From NCBI GenBank assembly GCA_950295325.1, contig OX485807.1, forward strand, positions 35,124,440 to 35,184,439: a stretch of 60,000 bases of DNA, given 5' to 3'. Below, one piece after another: positions 42,682-53,729 of the stretch. The notes beneath the pieces are model-generated. The model searched no databases. It saw only the letters and a list, made by a program, of their open reading frames with translations, and was not told where the DNA came from. Position 1 is the stretch's first letter. Every line of letters starts with the position of its first letter. Origin of the DNA: Polytrichum commune (Eukaryota; Streptophyta; Polytrichopsida; Polytrichales; Polytrichaceae). A program made the translations under genes and the position numbers.

Positions 42682-45672
42682 CTCACGGGTGTTCACCCGT
42701 GAGGTTCACATTTGATGATGTTCCAGGGGAGGTCACTCCATTGCCAAGTTGCATCACCAAAATGGGTCAAAATTTTCTCAAATTTTTTTGGGACGTAGAT
42801 ATACATGATATCTATTACGGAGTAAAATATCATGACCAAATTTGATGACCATATTTTTCTAGAAAACATACCATTTCTACCTAGAATGACGCAGAATTCA
42901 ACTAAAACAATTACTAGAAAAAATGAAGATGACAAAAAATTTCAAAAAAATATACAAAAGATATAATCAATAGTTATGAATATAGAGAAAAAAAATCATA
43001 ATTTTTAAAAATATTTGACATGGAGACATCTCCCCGTGATGATGCTAAATCCTACCCAAGTTACCTGTTACATGGCCCACGGGTGTTCACCCGTGGGGCA
43101 CACATTTGATGATGTTAAAACCTAACCAAATTACTTGTTACATGGCCCACGGGTGTTCACCCGTGGGGCACAAGGCAGAGAGCAAGGAACCAAAAAAGCA
43201 GGAAAGTTGACATTCTATTAGTTTGAGAAATCAAGAACCTCACCTCTCTCAAAACCCTACCTTTCACATACTCAAACTTACACAAATAGGAGGCTTCGGA
43301 TCCGAGGCCTCTTCCCCTAGCTGGTTCTTATGCACTACAGAAAACAAGACAAGACCGAGAGCAATTGATGTGCACATAACATTTTGATTTTTCAAGCACA
43401 AACCTACCCACAAATAAGAGGCCTCGGATCCGAGGCCTCTTCCTATGGCTCCCACTTATGCACTACACAATAGAAGAAATGGCCGATAGCAAGGAATCAA
43501 GAAAGCAAGAAAGTTGACATTCCATTAGTTTGAGAAATCAAGAACCTCGCCTCTCTCAAAACCCTACCTCTCACATACTCAAACTTACACAAATATGAGG
43601 CCTCGGATCCGAGGCCTCTTCCCCTAGCTGCTTCTTATGCACTACACAAAACAAGACAAGGCCGAGAGCAATTGATGTGCACATAACATTTTGATTTTTC
43701 AAGCACAAACCTACCCACAAATAAGAGGCCTCGGATCCGAGGCCTCTTCCTATGGCTCCCACTTATGCACTACACAATAGAAGAAATGGCCGATAGCAAG
43801 GAATCAAGAAAGCAAGAAAGTTGACATTCCATTAGTTTGAGAAATCAAGAACCTCGCCTCTCTCAAAACCCTACCTCTCACATACTCAAACTTACACAAA
43901 CAAGAGGCCTCGGATCCGAGGCCTCTTCACAAACCTCCTACTCATGTAGTACCCAAAACAAGAAGGCCGAGAGTAATCTTACACGAACATAACATTTTGA
44001 TTTTTCTTAAATAAAATTGACTCAAACATGAGGCCTCGGATCCGAGGCCTCTTCCCAAAACACATACTTATTCACTACCCAAAACAAGAAGGCCAAGAGC
44101 ATTCAAAAATGAACATGAGATTTTCATTTTTCAAGCACATACCTTGACACAAAAATGAGGCCTCGGATCCGAGGCCTCTTCACAAAGTACCTACTTATGC
44201 ACTACCCAAAACAAGAAGGCCAAGAGCATTCAAAAATGAACATAAGATTTTCATTTTTCAAGCACATACCTTGACACAAAAATGAGGCCTCGGATCCGAG
44301 GCCTCTTCACAAAGTACCTACTTATGCACTACCCAAAACAAGAAGGCCAAGAGCATTCAAAAATGAACATAAGATTTTCATTTTTCAAGCACATACCTTG
44401 ACACAAAAATGAGGCCTCGGATCCGAGGCCTCTTCCGAATGCCCCTCCTTATGAAATACATACTACAGAAAATGGCCGAGAGAATTCAAAAATGAACCTA
44501 ACATTTTGATTTTTCAAGCACAAACCTTGACACAAAAAAGAGGCCTCGGATCCGAGGCCTCTTCCCAAAGCTCCTACTTATGCACTTAACAAAACACATT
44601 TCCCCCCCCCCCGCAGCTTCAGACCTCCATATCTTCCACGTGTGGTCTCCGAATCTAACAATCAACCACTCTATCGTCATCTACGTGAAATGTAGATGCC
44701 GATGGACACCTCACTTGCCCCATTTGGGCAAAAATCAAGGAAGTTATGCCTGTTTGAACATTCGGAGTCCCGGGAGCCACTCCCTGGGGACTGCTGATCG
44801 AGGGCACTAAAAGGAGGCCTCGGATCCGAGGCCTCATTTTCAAACTAGTTTACATACTCAAAAACAAGCAAAGTGCCTCATTCATACAAGCTATACGTTG
44901 AATCAAAAAACCTCAAGTGGCCTCGGCCGAGAGGCCTCGGATCCGAGGCCTTACACACAAACTAGTTTACATACTCAAAACCAACCAAAGTGCCTCTTCC
45001 GTACACTTGTTTTGGAACACATAAGAGAGGCCTCGGATCCGAGGCCTCATTCACAAACTAGTTTACATACTCAAAACAAACCAAAGTGCCTCATCCGTAC
45101 ACATGTTTTGGAACACATAAAAGAGGCCTCGGATCCGAGGCCTCATTCACAAACTAGTTTACATCCTCAAAAACAAGCAAAGTGCCTCATTCATACAAGT
45201 TATACTTTGAATCAAAAAACCTCAAGTGGCCTCGGCCGAGAGGCCTCGGATCCGAGGCCTTACACACAAACTAGTTTACATACTCAAAACCAACCAAAGT
45301 GCCTCTTCCGTACACTTGTTTTGGAACACATAAAAGAGGCCTCGGATCCGAGGCCTCATTCACAAACTAGTTTACATACTCAAAACCAACCAAAGTGCCT
45401 CTTCTCTACACTTGTTTTGGAACACATAAAAGAGGCCTCGGATCCGAGGCCTCATTCACAAACTAGTTTACATCCTCAAAAACAAGCAAAGTGCCTCATT
45501 CATACAAGTTATACTTTGAATCAAAAAACCTCAAGTGGCCTCGGCCGAGAGGCCTCGGATCCGAGGCCTCACACACAAACTAGTTTACATACTCAGAACC
45601 AACCAAAGTGCCTCATAAAGACATGCCTAACCAAGTTACTTGTTACATGGCCCACGGGCGTTCGCCCGTGGG
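42682..45672. repeat. CCCACGGGTG-TT-CACCCGTGGG palindromes (4 copies)
   Basis: Copies at 42682-42703, 43076-43097, 43146-43167 and 45651-45672, each two 10-bp arms around TT. The first copy has arms CTCACGGGTG and CACCCGTGAG, the last CCCACGGGCG and CGCCCGTGGG: both arms changed together so pairing is kept. TTACTTGTTACATGG-like sequence precedes each. A related perfect palindrome lies at 30167-30190. Confidence 0.9.
44601..44811. repeat. Inverted fragment of the 49 kb solo LTR family
   Basis: The stretch from GCAGCTTCAGACC to CTCCCTGGGGACTGCTG matches, in reverse complement and with divergence, positions about 49255-49445 of the solo LTR, including the CATCTACGTGAA...GTAGATG stem and the TTGCCC...GGGCAA inverted repeat. 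It interrupts the palindrome array between two copies. Confidence 0.75.
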
Positions 45673-46670
45673 GCACAAGGCAGAGAGCAAGGAATCAAAA
45701 ATGGAAGAAAGTTGACATTCCATTAGTTTGAGAAATCAAGAACCTCGCCTCTCTCAAAACCCTACCTCTCACATACTCAAACTTACACAAATATGAGGCC
45801 TCGGATCCGAGGCCTCTTGCCCTAGCTCGTTCTTGTGCACTACACAAAACAAGACAAGGCCGAGAGCAATTGATGTGCACATAACATTTTGATTTTTCAA
45901 GCACAAACCTACCCACAAATAAGAGGCCTCGGATCCGAGGCCTCTTCCTATGGCTCCCACTTATGCACTACACAATAGAAGAAATGGCCGAGAGCAAGGA
46001 ATCAAGAAAGCAAGAAAGTTGACATTCCATTAGTTTGAGAAATCAAGAACCTCACCTCTCTCAAAACCCTACCTCTCACATACTCAAACTTACACAAATA
46101 AGAGGCCTCGGATCCGAGGCCTCTTCCCCTAGCTCCTTCTTATGCACTACACAAAACAAGACAAGGGCGAGAGCAATTGATGTGCACATAACATTTTGAT
46201 TTTTCAAGCACAAACCTACCCACAAATAAGAGGCCTCGGATCCGAGGCCTCTTCCTATGGCTCCCACTTATGCACTACACAATAGAAGAAATGGCCGAGA
46301 GCAAGGAATCAAGAAAGCAAGAAAGTTGACATTCTATTAGGTTGAGAAATCAAGAACCTCACCTCCCTCAAAACCCTACCTCTCACATACTCAAACTTAC
46401 ACAAATATGAGGCCTCGGATCCGAGGCCTCTTGCCCTAGCTCGTTCTTGTGCACTACACAAAACAAGACAAGGCCGAGAGCAACATGATGTGCACATAAC
46501 CTTTTGATTTTTCAAGCACAAACATACCTTTCCTAACATGTTCCTAAACCCAAATCAAGACAAGGCCGAAAGCAAGTCAAGCTGACATTCCAAATACTAT
46601 GAGAAATCAAGGTGATAGAAAGCAAAAACGTTGGCGAACATAGCTTGGCCGAGATCCCGACACCTTACCA

Positions 46671-47617
46671 GAATTTGGAGTATGCCCTCCACTGAAGCCC
46701 CTATATTGGCGCCACTATCTTCCGAGGTCCCGTCCTCTGTCGGCGATATTGGAGTGCTTCTCGAATCTCCGAGGTTTACTTGCGCCATTCCTCTCCCGCG
46801 GCCACGCCCTCGCCTTGATGTTTGTTGTGTTCCGCCCGCCTTGCTTCGCAGAAATCTTGAAGCAGGGGTCACAACATCCACACTTAGGGTTTCTGCGCAT
46901 GGGTCTCCTCCTTCAGCTCTTTCGCGGCCTCCCAACAAATTTGATTTCAGATCTTCCTTTGCCGCTTTCCTCTTGGACGCCTTCATTTTTTCTCTTGCTT
47001 GAATCGTTGGTTGTCCCGACATCGGTTCTCGCTCTTCTAACGCCTTCTCAATTTGTTGTGCTACCTCCTTGTTGTCTTCTTCATAGATATTTCCACTATC
47101 TCCACTCCCCCCCTCTTCCTATATTTAAGATAAAACAATGTTTATAACAATGATGACAAACCATAATATCTAAAAGAAAAGTTGTTTCACAGTTGAATAT
47201 GTTCTACCATTTTCATTATGTGCTCAAACAACTGAATATATGGAGAACCCGAAGAATACGTACGACACTTGTAGAGTTTGTCTCTTCGCGTGAGTCCTCT
47301 TGGATGCTGTCGTTTCCCAACTCCTCCACTTCTGCCATTGGTTGCGCTTTACTTCCGTCCGCCTCTTCTACAATCGGTGATAAATGAAAAGGCCGAATCC
47401 CACAGTCTAACCTCCACGAAGGTTTCCGCAGGTCCTTTATGCTTTGGCTCAAATCCTCGGGCGTCCCACGGCCCTCAATTGGCGCTTTCCTTGCCTGTGA
47501 CTTTTGTGTCCTCACTGTCTTTCTCTTCTTATCAGTGTAATGTGTAGACGATCGCCTCCTCTTCTTTTTCTTAGATGGTTCCGTTGTCGGAGGTTGTGAA
47601 TTGCCTATTTCCTTCAT
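46671..47617 (-). CDS. Basic/acidic protein, possible 5' exons of the inner fusion gene
   Basis: Exon 47617-~47264 starts MKEIGNSQPPTTEPSKKKKRRRSS and is very Lys/Arg-rich with a nuclear-localisation-like stretch. It ends at a GTACGT donor. Exon ~47121-46671 (acceptor AAATATAG) continues with EEGGSGDSGN, a basic helix and RRGRGRGRG. It ends at a GTAAGG donor in phase 0, and the next good phase-0 acceptor is at 41800, across the palindrome array. If instead it reads through, the protein stops at 46597. Whether this is a separate gene or the N-terminus of the methyltransferase-like protein cannot be settled from sequence alone. No known family. The start is 320 bp from the divergent transposase gene. 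Confidence 0.5.
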
Positions 47618-47936
47618 GTGTTCAACCCTCCCGCAATTCAGACCTATTCGCTCTATTTCCTTTCCACAACCTCACCACATCAAACTCACACATTGGAAAG
47701 AAAGTGAGCAATCGCATTCTTCTCAGTATATAATTGCAATACCTCCCGATGGGAGGCGCGCTTTACTATCTGACAACCATCTTTGTAATTAGGGGTATCT
47801 TTTTTTAGGATGCCTGACAGTTTTGTCTCCTTCCTGATATTCATGCGTATTTGTTTATAACTTCATCGTCATCACCATTCTCCTTCTCTATGCATCTTTG
47901 CATCTTTGTTCCTTCACGTTTGCTTTCTCTGCCTTC
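47618..47936. promoter_or_regulatory. Divergent promoter region
   Basis: A 319-bp spacer between the minus-strand basic-protein gene and the plus-strand transposase gene, so it should hold both promoters. It is AT/CT-rich; no single TATA box stands out. Confidence 0.4.
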
Positions 47937-50900
47937 ATGGCTTCCACCTCAATTCTTCCTCCCGTCTCTGAGATGGCCGAACTTCGTTCACATGGCATCG
48001 GGGTCCCTATTATATTCCCCATTGGTGCACAAGGTATTGTTGTTGTCTCGGAGCTTCATCTTAGCATTAGGTTCTCTTTGAAAGCTAGTACAATATGGGT
48101 AGAGCGTGAGATCTACCATCCTGATACTGGATTGCTCGTTCATACCTTCCATGAGACCTCCAAGATAACTGACAATGGCAATGTAGTGTGGGAGCTTGGC
48201 GCGGGAAAGTATAGGGTTTGTGGCTGGCCAGATTCTCAGATGGAAGTGTCAACAGAAATCCTTCCTCCTCTTCGATCATCCACTGTTGCCTTTAGCACAC
48301 CCCCCGTAATAAGCGTCAAGACCGAGCCTGGTGTAGACAACGTTATAGACTTGTCTGATTCTTCGAGTGAAGATGTACCAGTGTATAAGGTTGTTGTCCA
48401 TGATTCCCCTCATTTGTTTCCCTTTGCATCCTACATAACGCCTTCTCCATCTAGCTCTGTCCCTTCAACTCCTTCGGTCCCTACGTCTAAACCTCCTCAA
48501 ACTATTGTTCAATGTCTTCGTCGTCTTGGCTCTATGCCCGGTAGTAAGAACGTCCTCAAGAAAATAGATTACGATAAAATCAAAATCCAAGAAGTTAATC
48601 ACCTTCCCCCTCGTTTCGATGGCACCCAGTTATTTGTCCTCCCTGCAGCAGAAGTCTCTTCATCTCAAACCAGGGCCAAGTCGTTGGACGGCATGGACAA
48701 GCAATATGATGGCCATGTTTGGACTAAGACTCAAACCACCAACATTACAAACGACGTTGGCCTTGCATTTCGTTCCTCTACCTGTGTTGGCCATCTCCAA
48801 TGCCAAAACCCGAGTTGTGATTACCTTCAACGCGCCCATCGTACCTCTAAGGTCAATGACACAGAATTTGAAGGTTTCACTAAAGATCCTTTCCGTCTCT
48901 CTGGCATTGTGCCATCCGGATCTACTCTTGTCTGCAGGATCTGTAAAGAGTGTCGCGCACCTCTCCATGAGGAGTGCCCGAAACACCATGGGCACAAGGG
49001 GGACCCCGGAGTGACACCCGGGACTTGTGGCGCCATTGGTGAGAGGGCCCAAGTGGTCCTAGTGTGGGTGAGGGCCCCGGGCGTTGGGAACGCCTCCCAC
49101 CCACGGAGACTAGGAGGCACAAGGGTAAGGTCATCAGCTATGCGTAGCTTATGGCGTGGTGATTCTAGAATGCTCAAGAACACCTCAAGCGGAGGTGTGA
49201 GCTAGGAGTTATGGCCATTTGAGTGGGGCGCTGTCCCGGGACAGCGCCCTGGTACAGCAGTGCCTGGGAGTGATTCCCGGGACTGCCAAGGTTCAAACAG
49301 GCATTACTTCCTCAAGACTTGCCCGATTGGGGCAAGTGAGGAGTCCATCGGCATCTACGTGAAGCGTAGATGAAGATGGAGTGGTTGGTTGTTATGATCA
49401 GACATCATACAAGGAAGTTATGATGGTCTAAAGCTGCAAGGGGCTTCTAGGCCCAGCAGCTAAGGGAAAATGTCCACTTGGCCCCAACTCTTGGTAGAGA
49501 GACAAGAGGTTGGTTCACGGTGGGGTAGGGGCCCCGTGTAGAGTCCTAGAGGCTTATATGGGTGAGGTGGTGTGGCCTCACCCACCCGAGGCCGAACGGC
49601 ATGGCCTCCATGAGCATTGGCCCATTGTGAGGCCATAGTTGCCTAGTATGGTTCGGGTTGTTGTAGTGTTGCTCCGGCAATGCGATGATCAACATGGGAT
49701 TGGACTTCCATGGATGGAAGTCCACATCTAGGAATGGGTTACCGATTAAGGGGTGAGTCCCGAAAGCAAAGTAGGAGGGTTGGTTCCCTCCTATGAACTA
49801 TTGGTCCGGGGTAAGAAGAGCTATCCATTAGCATGGCGGAATGCGAAGGGTTAGCGCTCGCAACCTTTGCTAGAATTGAAAATTGGCAAGAATGTCAAAG
49901 GGGACTAGCAAGGGTTGCGACAAAGAGCCTCCCAAATGCATTGCACTATGCGAGGCCAAAATCTTCTACGTCCATGGGAAGGAGTCATCCCAAAGAGCCT
50001 GCATTCATCTCGGTTCTCATCAACATCCAGTGAAGGTTGGAGACTGCAAAGACAGTCGGAAGCGTATCAATGCACTTCTTGAGGAGCACGTTGAACGTAC
50101 GCCTCAAGCCACCCACAGCAAGATCGTCCTTGAAGCTAGCAAGGACATTGTTGGTGAGTTTCTCCTTTCTGGCGATAATGACACACACCGTCTCTTCTCT
50201 TTAAAAGAGCTTGAACCTGTTTTTGAGAGCTGTAGAGAGTTGAATTCCCCAAACCTTCGCTCTAAGGTTACCTCTTTCAAATATTTGCGGAGGTTTGGTG
50301 TTATGGATGGCATCGCAAAGCTCCGAGGCGTTAGCAATTGGGCCTACGTCCAACGGAACCAATTCCCAGGACAAGGTGACGATACAGACAAGGTGTTCGT
50401 CTTCAAGATGTCGGAGGTTGGTCCTGGAAGTGGAGTGGATTTGGTTCGTCGGATGCAACCGGGTGGGGACCTGGAGAACGCGTGGATGATGTCCGATCAC
50501 GTGAAGCGGGTCAAAGGGTGGACCACCATGGCCGCTCATGTGTACGATGGGACTTATCAACGGGTCATGACCATTTCATGTTGTGATTTCCAATCGGAGG
50601 ATAAGGATGCCCAAGTTCTCTTCTGGCAGAACCTCAACCACGTCATGGCCCGACACGGTATCCCACATCCAAACTTTATAGGCTTCATGGCGGACAGTGC
50701 CCAAGCCAATTGGAACGCTGTTCGCATTGTATATGGTTCGGGGGATCCCAAAGTTCCAATGGAGGGTCGTGAGCGCACTTGTTTTTTCCATTGGAAACAA
50801 TCGCTCGAAAAACATACGAAATCGTATATAAAGCATGAGTTACAAGACCAACATAGACATCTTTGCCTTCAATATCGAAATGCGTCATCTATGGAAGAGG

Positions 50901-52586
50901 CTGAGACTAGGTACCTAGCTATCAAGGCTTGGTGGGCGTCATCGAATTGTACAAGTGAGGACGGTCTCAAGCATCTTCAGCTCTGGCTTGCTTTTTGGCA
51001 CTTCCGCTACCTTCAATGGGGTGGTTTCATGGAACTGGTACATCTCCTTCATAATTCATTATTGGTTTTTCTTGGATTCGATTTCCTCTCTCTGTACATT
51101 TATATTAATACTTGATTTCTCCAATCAGGAAAAGGTTTTAACCCAAGACCAATTGGCCGAGATGCCGTCGTGCAATCTTGCGGAGTCCGTCCACAACAAA
51201 TGGCTTCAAGCCTCCGGCAACAAGGGTGGAGATCTATACGTGGCTACAGTTGACGACTACATTCGCGCCTTCTTACAAGTTGTTGCATACTACCAGTTCC
51301 TTAAAGGTGGAATTGGCGGAGATGGTCCAAGCAAAGAAGAACTAAAGCTCAGGGGTGCTCAACGTCGAGCTCAGCGTACTGGCGACCCCACAGTGTTGCA
51401 GAAGGTCTTGCTTGACATGTCCGGTGGGGAAGAATTTTGCACTCGCGATCCACACCTTGAGGGCGCCGAGGTGTTTGGATCGCAGAAGCGAAGATCAGAC
51501 ACTCCAATTGGTGATGATGGCGAGACCCACCGCCCCGATACCGTGAACTTCTCTCGCCCTCCCCCCGGTAAGCGTGTCACTTGATCTCAACCAGAAACAC
51601 TACCCACTATCATTGAGGAGTCTTCCCCCTCTGTACAAGAGGTTCAAGTGCCTTCACCTGCAGGACTTGGTTTCCAGCGTGTCACTGCCGTGCAAGAAAC
51701 CAAAGTAGATGTCTCTCTTTGGCATATTGCCCGCATACCCTATACGTCTGGGAAGTCTTGTTGGGCTAATCATGCGGGCACGAAGAAGAAGTGCACCGCA
51801 AGAATCGTCACTAATAATAAAAGCGTCCCTGCGCCGACCTACACCGGTATGTGGCATCATTACAAACTCCAATCTATGAAGCGCACGGACTTTGTCTTTT
51901 GCCCAGACGACATTGAGCGTTGCGTGAAGGGCCCTCGTCGGAAATGGGTCATGCCGTTCTCTGCTCATGACCAGAAGCCTCCTATTCCCCCAATCTGGCC
52001 CGTGAAGATTGGTACCAACCTCACCCGCTCGGATATCTTCGCCCTTGAGAACGCAGGTTTTCAACTCCCACCAAAGGAGCGCATCACACCGACTCAACTC
52101 TTCACCAACTCTGCTCCCCCGCTGGATATGTCTGGAATCCGTGTTCCAGAAAACCCCGACATGATCCCTCCGACAAGATTGTCCAAGCTTGTTCGGCGAT
52201 CCAGTAGCGCACCTTCGGCAAAGCAGAGGCAGATGGTAGCCTCTGCTGAAGCTATGCATGGTACCGTTATGAAGTTAACTATGATCCCTCAACCGGGATT
52301 TGGTTGCATTATCACACTGCAGTCCAAATCAGAACCCCAACCACCGATCTACCAAGTGACAGTCAGTTCTCTTCCAGAGTGCAACTGCGCATTTTTCTTG
52401 GATATGATTTCCAAGTTCAGCCGCAAACGAAATTCTTATTTGAATTGTAAGCATTTGTATTACATTTTCATCAAGGTTTCTAATTTGGATGCGGAAGTGA
52501 ATTTGTTCATTCACGCCCCGACATTTAGCTTCAACGAAGTCAAACTCATCCTCGAAGGGGGTCTTTTGACAAAGTCTACTTCTTAG
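47937..52586 (+). pseudogene. Mutator-like transposase, split by a solo LTR
   Basis: A plus-strand MULE transposase. Exons: 47937-48950, 49928-~51036, 51130-51567 and 51665-52586. The solo LTR plus one target duplication (977 bp) separates the first two; without it the frame continues (VCRICKE then PPKCIALCEAK). The N-terminal part holds VIDLSDSSSED, a SUMO-interaction-like motif. A Cys/His-rich DNA-binding region (CQNPSCD, CRIC, ACIHLGSHQHPVK) resembles WRKY/GCM1-type zinc domains. Catalytic candidates are Asp at 50546 (VYDGTY), Asp at 50693 (FMADSAQANWNA) and Glu at 51183 (NLAESVHNKW), with CFFHW giving the CxxH of MULEs. The SWIM finger is CNC (52380-52388) ... CKH (52446-52454). Start MASTSILPP is preferred; an in-frame Met 13 codons upstream (47898) is possible. 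It would mobilise elements with the flanking inverted repeats. An AATAAA-like signal lies near 52670. Confidence 0.85.
48951..49922. mobile_element. 972-bp solo LTR inside the transposase exon
   Basis: Ends are TGTCGC and GCGACA, inverted and with TG...CA borders. AAGAG is duplicated directly outside (48946-48950 and 49923-49927). No coding capacity. It is rich in hairpins, including a perfect 24-bp palindrome (half-site GGGCGCTGTCCC) at 49226-49249, 11-bp arms TGGACTTCCAT around GG at 49701-49724, and smaller stems near 49180, 49352 and 49860-49917. A diverged inverted fragment of the family sits at 44601-44811. Recombination between two LTRs of a full element would leave exactly this. Confidence 0.85.
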
Positions 52587-52747
52587 GATTTATCTCAGCC
52601 TAGCAGTACTTTGGGCTATGATATATGTGTCCATTTCTGGACCTCTTGTGAAGCAATAATTGATTGATATAATAAAGGTATAATCTCAATGATTATTTTT
52701 ATTTGCTTCAAAATTTTGTATTACAATGCTTCCTATGTCTATCAACT

Positions 52748-53215
52748 CTATTTCCGTTTTGCATACTTCTTAGATGATTGCGAGGGAGGTGGACCCGGTC
52801 GAAGCAAATCCATATAAGAAATTGTCTTATCTCTCTTTCGATCCTTTAGCGGAAGATGATGCGGCGTCATTCCTCTCATCCGTTCGCGAAATGAAAGAGA
52901 CTTCGAAGATTCCCCTTCCACCTTCACCTCCTCCTCCGTTTCGTTCGATTTGTCTTCATCTAAATCAACATCCTTCTCCGGCACATCTTCCTGCCTTTTT
53001 TCCTTTTTCTCATATTGTTTTTGCTCCTCCTGCACCCTCCACCTCCATGCTTGTATAGACTGCGAAAATGGAGTCAGCTCGTAGTCATCACTACTTTGAT
53101 TTCCAGCAGCAAACTCAAATTCCGGCGATGGATTAAATGGAATATGAGGATCTCCTAGACTTCTAATTTCCTTCTCCCATCCTAATCCAGCAAACATGTC
53201 TCTCTCATCTCCCAT
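52748..53215 (-). CDS. Small acidic protein, convergent with the transposase
   Basis: Starts MGDERDMFAGLGWEKEI and encodes about 155 residues (an upstream in-frame Met at 53236 adds seven). The middle is strongly charged (EEQKQYEKKEKRQEDVPEKDVDLDEDK broken into Lys- and Glu/Asp-rich blocks), and the C-terminus is basic (SSKKYAKRK). No family recognised. Its place between the transposase stop and the right terminal repeat recalls the second gene of autonomous Mutator elements, but no sequence link to MURB can be claimed. Confidence 0.5.
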   Translation of the reverse strand: MGDERDMFAGLGWEKEIRSLGDPHIPFNPSPEFEFAAGNQSSDDYELTPFSQSIQAWRWRVQEEQKQYEKKEKRQEDVPEKDVDLDEDKSNETEEEVKVEGESSKSLSFRERMRGMTPHHLPLKDRKRDKTISYMDLLRPGPPPSQSSKKYAKRK

Positions 53216-53681
53216 TGTGTGCAACTGTATATACAATTATGTTGGGTATGAGTCCAATTTATAATCTATTCGGCCACAAACGATAATTGCTAAAGTCCAA
53301 GCTATAGAATAGACTCACATATAAGACAAAGAGAAAAGTGATGAATAAAAACCAAGCAAGTTTATTATTTTGATTCCTTTGTATATTGATTGACTCATTC
53401 TTCAATTATACCAATCTCAAAAAATCCATTTTCATTGATTTTTCTTGTAGTCATCATTGGTTTTAATAATTCAACCACCTCACGGTTTCCAAACTTAATG
53501 AGACCATTTCAAATTCAGGGTTTTTATTTTATTTTATGACCTATACATCCCACGGAAATAGGTCCAATTTTTTTACTATTATTGTCAAATTCTGGAATAT
53601 TCTTGGTATATTCTTGGCTATTTTGGAATATCCTAATTTTAGTCTGACAAGTTTACTATTTTTATTTCCTCTACGCTCTCT
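53216..53681. other. Right subterminal region of the 17-kb element
   Basis: AT-rich, with TTTTATTTTATTTTATG and repeated GGAATATTCTTGG-like words near 53590-53635. It should contain the promoter of the small acidic gene. No other feature is seen. Confidence 0.5.
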
Positions 53682-53720
53682 GCTCTCCAAATCTCCGCTC
53701 TCCGCTCTACGCTCACATAC
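53682..53720. repeat. Right terminal inverted repeat of the 17-kb element
   Basis: Ends CGCTCTACGCTCACATAC on the plus strand, the reverse complement of the left repeat with a 1-nt indel. Confidence 0.9.
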
Positions 53721-53729
53721 AAGTGTCGT

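Larger units (their letters stand above)
41967..46431. repeat. Array of ~29 perfect 22-bp palindromes (GAGGCCTCGGA half-site)
   Basis: Each copy is the half-site GAGGCCTCGGA followed by its exact reverse complement, with GGATCC at the centre; the first copy (41967-41990) extends to 24 bp. By eye I count about 29 copies, nearly all perfect (one near 43288 has GAGGCTTCGG). They are embedded in diverged spacer units, with centre-to-centre steps mostly near 96, 117, 127 or 180 bp. The palindrome is better preserved than the spacers. If the exons at 46671-47617 belong to the methyltransferase-like gene, the array fills one phase-0 intron of ~4.9 kb; otherwise it is the 5' flank of that gene. Open frames across it are repeat by-products. 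Confidence 0.95.
36619..53729 (+). mobile_element. 17-kb Mutator-like (MULE) element with cargo genes
   Basis: Inverted repeats at 36630-36667 and 53682-53720 (starting GTATGTGAGCG; one 1-nt indel) bound the element. The 12-bp direct repeat CCTTCACCAGTT flanks it (36607-36618 and 53730-53741), near the 9-11 bp usual for Mutator. The outermost ~10 bp at each end do not match each other, so ends are good to within a few bases. The outer gene's reading frame resumes across the site (KSKLVK then GGKNLAL), showing insertion into an exon. Inside are a SWIM-type transposase (plus), a ParB/methyltransferase-like gene, a basic protein and a small acidic protein (minus), and a 4.5-kb palindrome array. 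The transposase is broken by a solo LTR, so this copy is probably not autonomous now. Confidence 0.85.

Noticed and set aside
44898-45731. 277-codon plus frame with REASDPRP repeats
   Set aside because: Translation of the palindrome array; each REASDPRP-like block is the palindrome itself.
43264-46267. Repeated ~63-codon minus frames (GLGSEASYLWVG)
   Set aside because: Same array units read on the other strand, not genes.
41967-46431. CRISPR array
   Set aside because: Repeats are palindromic with evenly short length, but spacers are long (70-160 bp), related to each other and of eukaryotic transposon context; no cas genes.
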